DNA from: Tritrichomonas musculus
Lineage: Eukaryota; Parabasalia; Tritrichomonadida; Tritrichomonadidae
Assembly: GCA_039105265.1 (NCBI GenBank)
Contig: JAPFFF010000051.1
Location: 806,001 to 870,000 of the forward strand
Reading direction: 5' to 3'
DNA length: 64,000 nucleotides
The position numbers and the translations under genes are program-made. Numbering within the stretch: the stretch's first letter is position 1; each line of letters begins with the position of its first letter. Below the pieces are notes generated by a model that saw nothing but the letters and a program-made list of their open reading frames with translations, was not told the DNA's origin and made no database searches. This document shows, piece after piece, positions 48,997 to 59,687 of this stretch.

Positions 48997-49617
48997 ATGT
49001 ACCATTCTTTTGAATACGTCCCTGAAAGTGAATACAAGCCAGTTAAAGATAATCTAGAGCAACTTATTAATAAAGTCCAAAATAGTTTACCTTTTGAATA
49101 TAGATTTATCGGAAGTTCTTCAAGAGATATGATAACCCGAGATCCAAAAACAAATATATGCTATGATTTCGATCTTAATATTCGCTTCCAAAACAATTTC
49201 AATAAATATTCTCCAAAAATTTTTAAAACAACACTTATTAATTCAATTAATCAATTTGTCAAAGAATTTGGTTATGATTTTTGTGAGGATAGTACTAAAG
49301 TCATTACAATTAAAGTTAAAGATTTATATAATTCAAAAATTATTCATAGTGTAGATTTTGCAATTATTGAAGATCTGCCAAATGGTCAGGTAAAGATAAT
49401 TAAAAATGATAAAAAAAGAAATTCATATTTTTGGAAAACTTTGCCTAAATATCCTCAAAAATTAATTCAAAAGGCTGATTTTTGTAGAGATAAAGGATTG
49501 TGGAACCAAGTTAGATATTTGTATCTTCGAAAAAAGAATTCAAATCAATATCCTCATATAAAATCGAGATCATTGTATGCACATGCTGTGAATGAAATAT
49601 ATATGAAATATAAATAG
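48997..49617 (+). CDS. Nucleotidyltransferase-fold protein, bacterial-looking
   Basis: 206 residues from ATG TAC CAT. The core has the polymerase-beta nucleotidyltransferase signature: FIGSSSRD (Gly39-Ser40-Ser41), CYDFDLNI with Asp57 and Asp59, and HSVDFAII with Asp120, the third metal-binding acid. A Trp and Lys/Arg-rich helical C-terminus follows (SYFWKTLPKYP, ADFCRDKGLW..VRYLYLRKKN). Oligoadenylate synthetases, cGAS-like CD-NTases and minimal NTases share this triad. Length and motif order remind me of compact NTases in gut Firmicutes, so transfer from bacteria is possible. The substrate is unknown. The three acids are intact, so it is probably active. Confidence 0.6.
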   Translation: MYHSFEYVPESEYKPVKDNLEQLINKVQNSLPFEYRFIGSSSRDMITRDPKTNICYDFDLNIRFQNNFNKYSPKIFKTTLINSINQFVKEFGYDFCEDSTKVITIKVKDLYNSKIIHSVDFAIIEDLPNGQVKIIKNDKKRNSYFWKTLPKYPQKLIQKADFCRDKGLWNQVRYLYLRKKNSNQYPHIKSRSLYAHAVNEIYMKYK

Positions 49618-50652
49618 TCATTATTGATATCCAAAATGTATTTCCAAATTATTTAATATGAAATTGTTTTTGATTTCAAACTGAGGTTTCTTCGTGTCAT
49701 TTTGTTTTCTATGTTTATTGTTTTCTCTTTATTAGAAAAAATTAATAATGAAAACTTTGTAATAGTTCTATAAAAGGTCATTTGATTCCATGGTAAGTTT
49801 TAAATTGTTTCCTTAAAAAGACTTTTTTATTGCATTTAAATCAGGAATTGCTTGGTTTTCTTGTATAAAATCACAATAAACTATATTTTAATATATGCTT
49901 TTTGCTAAAGCATGCTTTTGATAAAAATTCAAGAAATTACCATTTTTATAGATTCTTTAGGGTATTGCTGATTTAAATTATATAATGATAATATTTGCGA
50001 AGAAACTTTGTTGATGAATAAATTGTTTTGATATTTTATTGTTTTAGTTTTCCAAAAAAATCATTATGTATTTGATATGATTTAAAAATGTAAAAAAATC
50101 ATTCAATTAGATTCACTCGTTATATTTTCTTTAAAATTAGAAAATACATATATGTATATATTATTAAATGTTAGATATTATTAATTTGAAAAATATGAAG
50201 GCGAGATAATTAAGATTATTTTGAAATATATATTTTAAATGGTCATAAAAAAAAGTTTTTTAAATTATTTTGCATAATTAAAGTAACATAAAGAAATAAT
50301 ATTTTGGAATATAATACTATAGTATATATAGGTTATATATATATATAATTAGATTGAAGTATCGCATTGAGTTGTATGGGATAATTTGTTTTAATTTTTT
50401 TAATTCTCGAATGGAAAAATCTATCATTATACAAGAAATATGATATCATTATGCTTTTATATATTATACACTAAATGATAAATATATTGATATAGTTTGT
50501 TATAAATTATCTTCAACAGGTCTTTCAAAAAAATCGATTTTTTATTTAAAAAAAAAAAAAAAAAAGCGTTACCACTTTATATTACGCTGTTACTTTTTAT
50601 AAACTACTGAAGTGAGTGAATATTTCACATTATTTCATGAAAAATGTGTTTT
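49618..50652. other. Intergenic, AT-rich
   Basis: No gene. A17 run near 50550. Confidence 0.5.
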
Positions 50653-50660
50653 ATAGGTGA

Positions 50661-51061
50661 CTAGACTTGTTATTTTGAGAATCGATATCAAAAACGTCAC
50701 TTTTTTTCATCTGATACTCGATTATCAGTTTACAAATCTGATATCGAGATTATCGATTTTCAAGATATCAGATATGAAATGTGATATAAAAATAATTGTA
50801 AAATATATAAAATAAATAATAGAATGTATTGATGTTTATTTTAAGATTAAAATCAAAAAATACATTCTTTTTTATGAAATATTTGAGAATGAATTACGAT
50901 CATATATTTATCAAAAAGTTTAATTGAAAATTCTGATATCAAAAGCTGAGAAAAAAAATTCTCGATCTCTGAAATCGATCTCGAGAATCTGTGTATATTT
51001 ATGTATCGATATCAAAAAGTCAATCAATTATCGATCTCGAGAATCGGAGAAAAACAAGTCT
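50661..51061. mobile_element. hAT-like MITE, 401 bp
   Basis: AGACTTGTT at the left end is inverted as AACAAGTCT at the right end, and the 8-bp duplication ATAGGTGA lies on both sides (50653-50660, 51062-51069). The interior is built from GAATCGATATC/ATCGAT motifs in both directions, as in many non-autonomous hAT elements. No coding frame. Confidence 0.7.
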
Positions 51062-51069
51062 ATAGGTGA

Positions 51070-52147
51070 TAATACCATGAAATAAGAATAAAAAGATTAA
51101 TACAATGATCATTTAATGTATGTTTACACTGTAAACTTTACAATTTCTAAAAAGAATTAATTACTATTAGTTTTCAAATTATTTATTTTGAATATGTTTT
51201 GTATAACAAAATATTCAAGCTTTTCTGAATTATTGAAAAAATTATCAGATGAATAGTTGCTTTCAAAATATTGGAAAAAATGATTTTTCTTTTACAACTT
51301 GGAATTAAATCAGTCAATTGTAATCTAAACTTTAATATAATGATTTTGTCATCTCAACAAAAAAAAAAAAAAAGTATCAAAAATCATATGCGATTAAAAA
51401 AGGCATAGAGATAATAAAATTAATATTATAATTTTTTATTTTGAAATATCAATAAAAATTTATATTACAATTGACTATTTTCAAAGAATCGTAGATAATG
51501 TATTTTTATGAAAAATTCAATAAAAATGTTCATACAAGAGAAATTATATGATAGTTAATTATCATTAGATTCATAAAAAAAATAATTAATTATTGATATT
51601 GTATTAAAGATAAATGAAAAAGAATTTGAATTTCATTGATTTAATTATATTAATTTCTGAAATATATTGGATATAAAAGCAATTATTAAAATCTAATCAA
51701 TAAAGACAAAAAAATTGTGAGTAATAATAAGGCGAGATTTCAATGTATTTTCAAGGCGAAATTTCAAAGTATAGAGAAACTTTTTCTGAAAAATTTTTCA
51801 AAAATTGAATGCATCTCTTAAATGCTTTTGAATTAATTCTAATCAAACTATGACCTGATTTCATTATGATTATTATTTATATATTTTAAATTGGGTTTTT
51901 AATATATAATTATAATTTCGTGGGATAAAAAAAAAAAGAATATTAAAATTTCGATTAATCTGAATTATAAAATAATATAACTATCTGCAAAAACAATTCC
52001 CTTTTCAGCATTCTTCTTTATATTATATATTATCAGATATAAAACAATAATACTAAAATTTTGTTATATCAAATTATCTAATATTTAATAATAATAATCA
52101 ATAATCAATGTGGCAACGAATTTCAAGAATAAAAATGAATATCATGT
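51070..52147. other. Intergenic, AT-rich
   Basis: No gene. A short direct repeat (AAGGCGAGATTTCAATGTAT and AAGGCGAAATTTCAAAGTAT) lies near 51729-51772. Confidence 0.5.
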
Positions 52148-52678
52148 TTATTCTATGCAAAATAAACTATCATCAAAATATCCATCATCATCGGTTTCAA
52201 TATCTTCAAAATAAAAATGATTGATTTTTTCAATTGTCTCTTTTTCTTTTTTCACTCTACAAATATTTTGATTTGGTCCCATTTTCCTTTTTTTTAAATG
52301 AATATTATATCTATTTTTTAATTTATTTCCGCACCTGCCATTAAAAAAAGTTGATATTTTTTCCCATTTTGGTCCTAATTCATCAACTTTTTCGATCAAT
52401 AAAGCATCTTCTTCTGGTGTAAATTCATCTTTTCTTTGTGTTGGTGATAAATAGCATTCATATCGATCTTTACATTGTCGTACACTTCTTGGCATTAATT
52501 TTGCGATTTTTTTCCACGCTTTATCTCCATAATAATCAACGAGATATATTAATCTTGCATCTTCTTCTTTCGAGAATGGTCGGCGGTGCATATTTCCATT
52601 AATAATCGGTTTGTATAATACTGAGTTTGGAATTTCAGGAAGATCTGGTAAAACTTCTTCTTCTTGATCTGAGCTCAT
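52148..52678 (-). CDS. R2R3 Myb-like DNA-binding protein
   Basis: 176 residues from ATG TCA AGC... MSSDQEEEV; the open frame continues 14 codons upstream but without an ATG, and an initiator TCATTTT sits just upstream. Two Myb repeats: PFSKEEDARLIYLVDYYG..AWKKIAKLM..RSVRQCKDRYECYL and EFTPEEDALLIEKVDELG..WEKISTFF..RCGNKLKNRY. The spaced Trp residues are partly replaced by Phe or Ile, as is normal in trichomonads, where Myb proteins bind promoter elements including the initiator region. C-terminal acidic tail. Probably a transcription factor; no target is known. Confidence 0.85.
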   Translation of the reverse strand: MSSDQEEEVLPDLPEIPNSVLYKPIINGNMHRRPFSKEEDARLIYLVDYYGDKAWKKIAKLMPRSVRQCKDRYECYLSPTQRKDEFTPEEDALLIEKVDELGPKWEKISTFFNGRCGNKLKNRYNIHLKKRKMGPNQNICRVKKEKETIEKINHFYFEDIETDDDGYFDDSLFCIE

Positions 52679-52683
52679 AATAA

Positions 52684-52690
52684 AAAATGA
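52684..52690 (-). promoter_or_regulatory. Initiator TCATTTT
   Basis: TCATTTT on the minus strand 6 bases before MSSDQ, which supports that start codon over any upstream one. Confidence 0.5.
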
Positions 52691-52720
52691 ATGTTGTTTA
52701 AAATTATAATTCAATAGCAA

Positions 52721-53273
52721 TTGAATGTAAAAACTTTCTTTAAATTTAATAAATAAAAAGGTTCATCTTTTATGAGAATTTTTCTCGAGCGACACTTTAT
52801 TCCTTTGAATAAAAAGTATGGCATTTTATTATAATTTTAAATACTTATATTTTGTTAACTTTATTAAAAAAAAAAGAAGCTTTTTTTGTTGTTGTTGCGA
52901 TATTTGTTTTTTACATTTTAATAGTTCTCAATTTTAAATAAATTCTTCTCAATTTTGCGTTTGTTTTGACTTGATAAACAATTCAAATTTCTCTCAAAAA
53001 GTTTTATTCAAAATTATCTGAAAATTTTCATCATAAATCTCGTAAAATAAGATTTAGTTGCTAAAAAACCAAATTTATATATATAATAAAAGTAGAAATT
53101 TATGAAATAGAGTCAAAATCTTTATTATCTATTTTGATAAATGATAAGATATTAAATAATCCCAAAAATTTTGATAGAAAAGTTATTTTTTAAAAAATAA
53201 ACTGCATATTAATAACATTACAATCAACTTTTTATATTAATAAAAGAAAATAATCTATCTATAAAATATTATA
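52721..53273. other. Intergenic, AT-rich
   Basis: No feature seen apart from a short GTTGTTGTTGCG string. Confidence 0.5.
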
Positions 53274-54386
53274 TTAATATAAATTTCCAGGAAGAAGAGG
53301 TTTTTTCATTTCTTCTTTCTCATAATCTGGCTTTATCAAATTTTCTTTCTGTTCAGATAGCAGTGAAAAAGTTGACTCTGTATCTTTGTCTTTCTTTCTG
53401 TCGCCCAAAAGTCCGCAGACGATAGCGAGTGTCAAAACGACGAGTCCGCACGCGCTCATTATGTAATCCTTCGATACGTAACTTCCCCACTCATTGAAGA
53501 AGAAAACTCCAATTAAAATGCCGATCACAATTTGACCAAAATTGGAGAAACTTGAAATAACGGCTCCGAGTCTTTTAACGGTCCATAAGTAGACATATGT
53601 GCAGCCACAAGTGTGAACAGCGCCCAGTATCAAAGGCCAAACGATGCTTTTTATCGTTGACTGTTTGATAGAATTTGAGAACTTATTTGGCCCGTCATAA
53701 CAGACTGCAAAAATGATTGAGAAAATGGCTGATCCTAGCATTTGAAAGAAGCCACAAAGAGTAGGTTCACATGTGGATAAATGTGACTTCATGTATACTG
53801 AGCCAAAACCAAACGAAGCTATTGAAATTGTCAAATATACAAAATCGATGATATTAACACCATCTGCATAGCCTGAGTCTGCTGTAGGAATTGCTGTTAA
53901 AACTGTGCCTATTAAAGCTAATACTTGTGGATAAAATCTTTTGAATGAAAACTTTTCATCGTCTAACATAAAGTTTGCAAAAATAAAGGCAAATAAAGGT
54001 ACACATGATTGAGCAATATGAACCGTATTTGATGGAATCGATCTTTGTGCTACCCCAATTAATGAATGTGGGAAACCATAATACATTATACCACCAAATG
54101 CAGATTTGAGAATATCCATCTTGCGATGTTCTAATGAATCGATTATGTCAAGTCTCGTTTTTTGTTCAAATATTACTCGAAACACTGTGATAATTAATGT
54201 AGATCCAAAACCAAATATCATACGAAGAGCAATTAAGGTGGCTCCTGGATAATTTCGTAAACCAAGTATGGCCAAACCATATGAAGTTCCATATAAAAAG
54301 CATAAAGCAATGAATCCTAAAAGAGATGCAAAATGATAGCAACATCTTTTGTGTCTTTTTTCTTTTATTGGTTGAAGATCATTCAT
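53274..54386 (-). CDS. DMT-superfamily transporter (EamA-like)
   Basis: 370 residues with about ten hydrophobic segments in two halves: LLGFIALCFLYGTSYGLAIL, TLIALRMIFGFGSTLII, IAQSCVPLFAFIFANFML, FYPQVLALIGTVLTAIP, FVYLTISIASFGFGSVYM, FFQMLGSAIFSIIFAV, WPLILGAVHTCGCTYVYL and so on to IVVLTLAIVCGL-type end. Family marks are the early G-x-SYG in TM1, R near ALRMIFGFG and the helix pair before VNFMLD-like ANFMLDDE. Charged cytosolic tails with two di-Leu-like sites (TFSLLSEQ, KPLLPG). Likely exports or imports small metabolites or nucleotide sugars across an inner membrane; the substrate cannot be told. Confidence 0.8.
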   Translation of the reverse strand: MNDLQPIKEKRHKRCCYHFASLLGFIALCFLYGTSYGLAILGLRNYPGATLIALRMIFGFGSTLIITVFRVIFEQKTRLDIIDSLEHRKMDILKSAFGGIMYYGFPHSLIGVAQRSIPSNTVHIAQSCVPLFAFIFANFMLDDEKFSFKRFYPQVLALIGTVLTAIPTADSGYADGVNIIDFVYLTISIASFGFGSVYMKSHLSTCEPTLCGFFQMLGSAIFSIIFAVCYDGPNKFSNSIKQSTIKSIVWPLILGAVHTCGCTYVYLWTVKRLGAVISSFSNFGQIVIGILIGVFFFNEWGSYVSKDYIMSACGLVVLTLAIVCGLLGDRKKDKDTESTFSLLSEQKENLIKPDYEKEEMKKPLLPGNLY

Positions 54387-56016
54387 GTAATATTTTTAAT
54401 TATTCAAGCTTTTTCAAAAGGATTGAATCTGAAAAACTCTTCTATTTTTGTTTTAATATTTCTCAAATGTATATAATGTTTTTTAATTTATTTATGATAT
54501 AAAATAATAATTTAGTTTTTAATGAAATTATAAATTCAAATTAATTAAGAAAATGTTAATACTTCTTGTGGAAAATTATAAAATTGAAAAATGAAAAAGA
54601 TCTCAAATAAAAATTTATTCGAGAACTTTTTCTTTCATTTGTAAACTTTGTAAAATAATTTAAGTTTTAATTTTTTAAAAAATATGCAAAATTTTTTTAC
54701 TATCAATTTTTTAATTATTTGTTGATATTTTTTTATAATAATCATCATATTATTTTGATTGTTAACATGATGAAATAATACAATTTTTGTTTTTTAACAA
54801 GATAAACATGTTTGAAAAGTGTACTAAACAGAACATTATTTTACACAGTTTAAAAAAAACTTAAAATCAAATGGTCAGCTGACCACTATTTTTCCTTTCA
54901 AATTCTTCTGACATTTTTTTTTCCTTTCATTTTTTAAAATTTTGAACTTTTTATCTCAAATTTATTTTTTTAGGTTTATTTTGGAAGTATTAGGTATTTT
55001 TTTATCTAAAATCTTTTTATTTCAAAATAATTGTATCCTATAATTTATTAGATAATATAATTGTTTATAATATTATTTATATTTATTAATAAATTTATAA
55101 ATATAAAAACAGATAATATTTAATTTATTAATCATTTTAAATAATATATTTTCTAAATTTGTAACAGTAATAATTTAATTGAAAAATAAAAAGTGAATAT
55201 ATTGAAAATAAAATGCTTTTTACATATATTTGTGATATTTTAATATTAAATATTTAATTATATTAATTTAAAATCTAAAATTATATTTTAAAAATTGATA
55301 TTTATATGTATATATTCGTTTTTTATTTTAAAAAATTGAATAAAGGATTTGCAATTTGAATTTTGAAATTTAAAACTGCTTGTTTGAAAATAAGAAATAA
55401 TTAAATGCATCTGTTATAGAGTTTGATGATCTAATACAACAATGCAGGCAACAATATTTGATAATTTGATAAATTTTCTTTCCAAAATACCGCAACTACC
55501 GCAAGATGATTAAAAAGAAAAAAAAAAAAAAAAAAAAAATTATAATGTATTGCCTAAAATGCAATAAATCTCAATATACACAAAAGATACATCTCGGAAA
55601 ACGCATTTTTCCAAAATTAGGAGAAAATAAATATTTACGAAATTCTCTATAAATATCACGATTTCTGTTTCCGAATTGGTCATTTATTCCATAAAATCAT
55701 CAATATTTTCTATTTTTAACCACTTTGCACCAAAATATTACATAATTCTGAAAATTTATCAACAAATTTAAATCAATCGGAAAGGCGCAAAATAAAAATT
55801 TTAATTCCTCTGATATTTTGGAACTCTTTTTAGCGAATTCTTACTTGGATTAAATGATGAAGACAATTCTTTTCATCTTTTTTATTTTTCATTCAATAAA
55901 AAAATCTTTTCATTAATTTTTTTATTTTTTTTTTTTTTTTGCATTGAAAAATTGAAACTTTTTCAGAACAAATTACATTTAAAAAGGGCTTATCGTACTC
56001 CCGACTAATTAATTCT

Positions 56017-56019
<3 letters not shown>
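54387..56019. other. Intergenic with palindrome and faint decayed coding
   Basis: Mostly low complexity. A perfect 14-bp palindrome lies at 54872-54885. On the minus strand around 55570-55730, interrupted frames (DQFGNRNRDIYREF, SPNFGKMRFPRCIFC) look like old coding DNA of unknown family. Confidence 0.4.
54872..54885. promoter_or_regulatory. 14-bp palindrome TGGTCAGCTGACCA
   Basis: Perfect palindrome in low-GC DNA, about 0.5 kb upstream of the DMT transporter start. Could be a dimer-binding site; it occurs once in this window. Confidence 0.3.
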
Positions 56020-56065
<46 letters not shown>

Positions 56066-56095
56066 TATTTTTTTAAAAAAAAAAAAAAAAAAAAA
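56020..56095. repeat. T43 ... A21 homopolymer pair
   Basis: 43 T at 56020-56062 are followed by AGATATTTTTTT and about 21 A, ready to fold back on each other. The longest homopolymer in the window. Confidence 0.85.
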
Positions 56096-56272
56096 TTGGC
56101 TTTAGATGTCATTAACAATCCAATTTTTTGGCGTTAGCAGGATGCTATAAAACAAGGGAATCGTATTTTTCTTCACCACTTTTTGAAAACTATTAAACTT
56201 TTTGAATACTTTTTTATACATTTTTTATTCAATTTTTGCTAAATAATGCATAAATATTTTGTTCAAATAGCT

Positions 56273-56370
56273 TCCCGATTCATCCAGCAATTCAAGGAAC
56301 CTGATTCGGCTTCGCACGACCCTGTGGTGATCACTGGTGCGTATATTCCTGAAAAATTATGTAAAAATAA
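56273..56370. repeat. GC-rich hairpin element, copy 2
   Basis: Aligns with 21535-21621: CCGATTC, GGCTTCGC.CGA, GGT..GTA and the tail GAAAAATTATGTAAAAAT. Contains the palindrome GTGATCAC. The stems of copy 1 are not conserved here, so this copy is more decayed or folds differently. Confidence 0.5.
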
Positions 56371-56442
56371 AAAAAATTAAAGTGAGAGAAATAAAGGGAG
56401 GTCGATTCAAAAAATAACGATTGTCCTATAAAATATATATAT

Positions 56443-57423
56443 TTATTGATTGCAAAGATGTATGATTTCTGAAATATGGTCTTCACAAAAATATTTTTTG
56501 CAGAATTTGCAGTAATTGTTTCCTTTTTTATTGCATCCATCAAAACTGCAATTTTGTGAATTATTTTGATTATGATCATCTGCATTGTCTCTCTCATATT
56601 CTGGTGTGGAAATTTTCTCAGCACCGACTGACATTTTCCTAAAAATTTCGCCAACTTTTGAATTAAGATTGTCTACGAACCTCGAAAAAGGTTTTGTTGC
56701 TTGGATTTCTGAAGAATAAGCAAAGCCCATTTCATCGAAATAGCGAGATTCAAGTTCAGCTAAAATATTTTTTTTATCTCCTAATTTTTCCTCGATACAA
56801 TCTACAGCTGTCTGAACTTGGTCTGGGTAATGAATGCACGTATAAATTAAAGGCATAAATATTTTTTGATCGACGCCATAAAATGGATCTGAATTAATGT
56901 CAAGAAGTTGTTTTATGATATCTTTGTTTCCAGTGGCAAAGGCAATTGCAAGTGGTGTCCTTTGGTTATCGTCTGGGCGGTTGATATAATTATTTGTTTC
57001 ATTTTGATCATCTAAAAATTTAATTAAAATTTCAATGCATTTTGATCGTCCTAGTGCCACAGCAAGGTGGAGAAGAGGCCATGTTGTGTTTGAAACGTCT
57101 GGGAAAAAGATTTCTAATGTTTTTTTAGGTGATCCTTCTGAACCTATAAATTCTTGATAATCATCTTTCATGAAATTAAGTAATACTTTAAGTGAATTAG
57201 GTTTATCGGCAATAATAGCGTATTGGCAAGGTGTAGGATTATTAAATGTAAGTGATTGAAATGAATGGAAAGGAATATCTGATGGTGGAAGAATTGAATC
57301 TTGGATGTTAATTTGTAATTTAAACATTAAAGTGTTTTGCTTAGATAGAGTAATTAATGGGATTTCTTCTTGATCTTGGTCTACGATTCGCCTAATATTA
57401 TCAAGACGTGAGAACTCAGACAT
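56443..57423 (-). CDS. Ankyrin-repeat protein with C-terminal AN1 zinc finger
   Basis: 326 residues. Residues about 110-200 contain two to three ankyrin repeats (WPLLHLAVALGRSKCIEILI, RTPLAIAFATGNKDIIKQLL). The C-terminus reads C-x4-C-x7-C-x2-C-x4-C-x2-H-x5-H-x-C (CSFDGC, NYCKFCKKYFCEDH, IIHLC), the spacing of an AN1 zinc finger, which binds ubiquitin or p97-linked partners in other eukaryotes. The first 60 residues and a middle helical part (SRFVDNLNSKVGEIFRKM) are not recognised. The order resembles Vms1/ANKZF1 only loosely (different zinc finger and no VLRF1 domain). A role in protein quality control is inferred. Confidence 0.8.
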   Translation of the reverse strand: MSEFSRLDNIRRIVDQDQEEIPLITLSKQNTLMFKLQINIQDSILPPSDIPFHSFQSLTFNNPTPCQYAIIADKPNSLKVLLNFMKDDYQEFIGSEGSPKKTLEIFFPDVSNTTWPLLHLAVALGRSKCIEILIKFLDDQNETNNYINRPDDNQRTPLAIAFATGNKDIIKQLLDINSDPFYGVDQKIFMPLIYTCIHYPDQVQTAVDCIEEKLGDKKNILAELESRYFDEMGFAYSSEIQATKPFSRFVDNLNSKVGEIFRKMSVGAEKISTPEYERDNADDHNQNNSQNCSFDGCNKKGNNYCKFCKKYFCEDHISEIIHLCNQ

Positions 57424-58439
57424 CGAAAAAAAATCTGAAAATGGAAAATGTAATTCAAAATGATAAATTTTCCATTTTCAGATTTATTGAATTTAAATTT
57501 GAGAGAATTGTTTAAAAATGGTAATATTGCATATATTTACAAGTATTATCTTTTTATTTACTATTAAACTTAATAAACAATATAGATAAATAAATTTATT
57601 TTTTAATTATTAGCTTTTAATTAATATTTTATTAAGATATGATTGTTTTATTATATAAATTATTACACATCATTAAAAATATAAATATTTTGTGTTAAAA
57701 ACATTTTATTAATTTTATAATTGAAATTTACATTGATAAAAAAGTATTAAAATACTTTTACATTGATATAAGCAATAAATATATAAATTTTAGCAAGATA
57801 TAATTTAGTCAATGATAATTCAAATTTGAATATAAAAGAATAAATTTTGTAATTTATCTCCAAAAAGAATACTTATTTTAGAGCAATGATATGATATTAA
57901 GTATTTTTTATCTGATTTGTATTAGTACATATTTTTGTTGCAAGCAAAGAATTGATCACCTTCTGCACAATTTCAATCATCTTCTTGTTTATGAATTGAA
58001 AAGATAATTATGCAATCTATGATAAAGAAATTGAGACATTATTTTGCTTTAGGATTAATATTTAGTGTTTTGCCATCTAAAGCTCTGTTATAATTTGTGT
58101 AGCATATGTAACTTCAATATTAAGCCCAAATTTCAAACCAAATATAGTTTTAGTTTTATTAAAAGTAAGTATTAAAATGATTAAATTATTTAAAGTAACA
58201 ATTTAGATATTTATCAATTGAGAAAACTTCTTCATTTTATTAATTAAAAAGTCGACGAATTCTTGTTGAAAGTGTAAATTTGAGCTAAAAATGGTTTTTA
58301 AACAATATATTTTAATCTTAACTGCTCGGTGAATGATATTAAACTGATAAACCAATTTATTAAAAATATATAAAAAGAAGTATTTATATATCTATTTAAT
58401 ATTAAAGTTATTTTTGCAAATAGACAGATTCATATCATT
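57424..58439. other. Intergenic with decayed coding remnants
   Basis: AT-rich to 57880. On the minus strand near 57990-58170 short pieces read FGLKFGLNIEVTYATQ and NYNRALDGKTLNINPKAK in different frames, remnants of an unknown gene that may belong with 58440-58870. Confidence 0.4.
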
Positions 58440-58870
58440 TAAATTCATTAATGCTAATGCACTTCTTTGGAATTTTGTATCATTGGGTTTGAATGTGATT
58501 GTATATGGTTTACTAGAATCATCATCATCGTCATCAGCACCATCTTATTCTTCTTCAAAATCATCTTCATCATCTTTTTGTGTGCCATTTGTATTTCCTT
58601 GATTTTCATTTTTTTGATTCTCAGTATCATATTCTTCTTCTTCATTTTCTCCTATTCCTTCTTCAATTTCGTTAGGACCTGGTTTGCATCCAGGAGGAAC
58701 TTTACCAAAAGAAAACCCAAAAACAGCAGTTACTTTTCCTTTAATAATATCAACAACTTTCCCTTGTATTGAACTTTGTAATTAATAATTACATCATCAC
58801 CTTCTGAAGATGCTAATAATTTCATAATACCTTGTAACAATAAGATTGAAGCAAATGAAAAAAAAAAAAA
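58440..58870 (-). pseudogene. Unknown acidic protein remnant
   Basis: The minus strand reads FASILLLQGIMKLLASSEGD, VIINYKVQYKGKVVDIIKGK, VFGFSFGKVPPGCKPGPNE, then a Glu/Asp/Asn-rich stretch. One stop (TAA near 58545) is followed in the same frame by DGADDDDDD and YTITFKPNDTKFQRSALAL to a final stop. It lies downstream of the split ankyrin gene, after an A24 run. Not recognised. It could be a tail exon of that gene or a separate dead gene. Confidence 0.45.
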
Positions 58871-59050
58871 AAAAAAAAAAAATTGTAGATTTTTTAATTA
58901 ATAAATAATAATTTGTTATTTCATCAGACTCTCCTAAACAAAGCAAATATTTTCTTACTTTTGGCCAAATCAACAGGTTGTCTTCATAAATAAAACGAAA
59001 AACCAAAAAAATCCAAAATATATTTTGTAAAGAAAAAAAGAATTAATTTC

Positions 59051-59158
59051 ATCTTTGGAACGAATGTCAATATTATCATTTTGCACCAAAAGATTAACAA
59101 TCTCTAAATTATCTTTTTCAACTGCAAGATGCAGAACTGGATTTGGATGTAATGACAT
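59051..59158 (-). CDS. Split ankyrin gene, terminal unit
   Basis: The 31-codon register runs from NPVLHLAVEK (59143) to IRSKD (59051), preceded in frame by MSLHP. It ends KDE, then I, like the terminal unit at 4753-4845. The frame continues into spacer-like sequence until a stop at 58970. Confidence 0.6.
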
Positions 59159-59594
59159 TGTGTTATTTAAATATTTAAATAGAAATTGAATTAAAACAAA
59201 ATCAATTAAGAATGCAATTCAAAAAAAATTAATGTGGAATGCAATTAAAACAAATAACTCATTTTGAACTCCATTAAAAAAATTTTTTTTTATTTAAAAT
59301 GTAATTAAACTACTTTGATTTCAAATTTCATTAAAAATTATTTCATTGAAATATTATTTCAAAAATTTTTATTGTGAAATGTCATTAAAAAGATCATTGA
59401 TATTTTATAAAATTCACATTGGCTGAAATTAGGTTTAAAATATTGATTTTGAAACTGTATTAATGAATTCTAGATTTGAAACTAGATTAATAAAAAAAAT
59501 TTGCTTTTGAAATTGTATTTAAAAAAGTCTATTTTCAAATTTTATTTAAAAAGTGAATTTTTGAATGCAATTAAAATAAACGGTTTTTAAGAAT

Positions 59595-59687
59595 TGATCC
59601 GATATTAATATCAAGGTTTGGTTGAGATAACAAAAGTCGAACTATTTCTGCATTTTCTTTTTCAACTGCAATGAACAAAGGAGTTTT
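59595..59687 (-). CDS. Split ankyrin gene, ankyrin exon 7
   Basis: 93 nt, open: KTPLFIAVEK, ENAEIVRLLL, SQPNLDINIGS. Ends GGA TCA, then ATT. Preceded by ATTAAT. Confidence 0.65.

Noticed and set aside
55570-55860. Possible coding remnant with a CxxC motif
   Set aside because: Short pieces in different frames, too little to name a family or support a gene.
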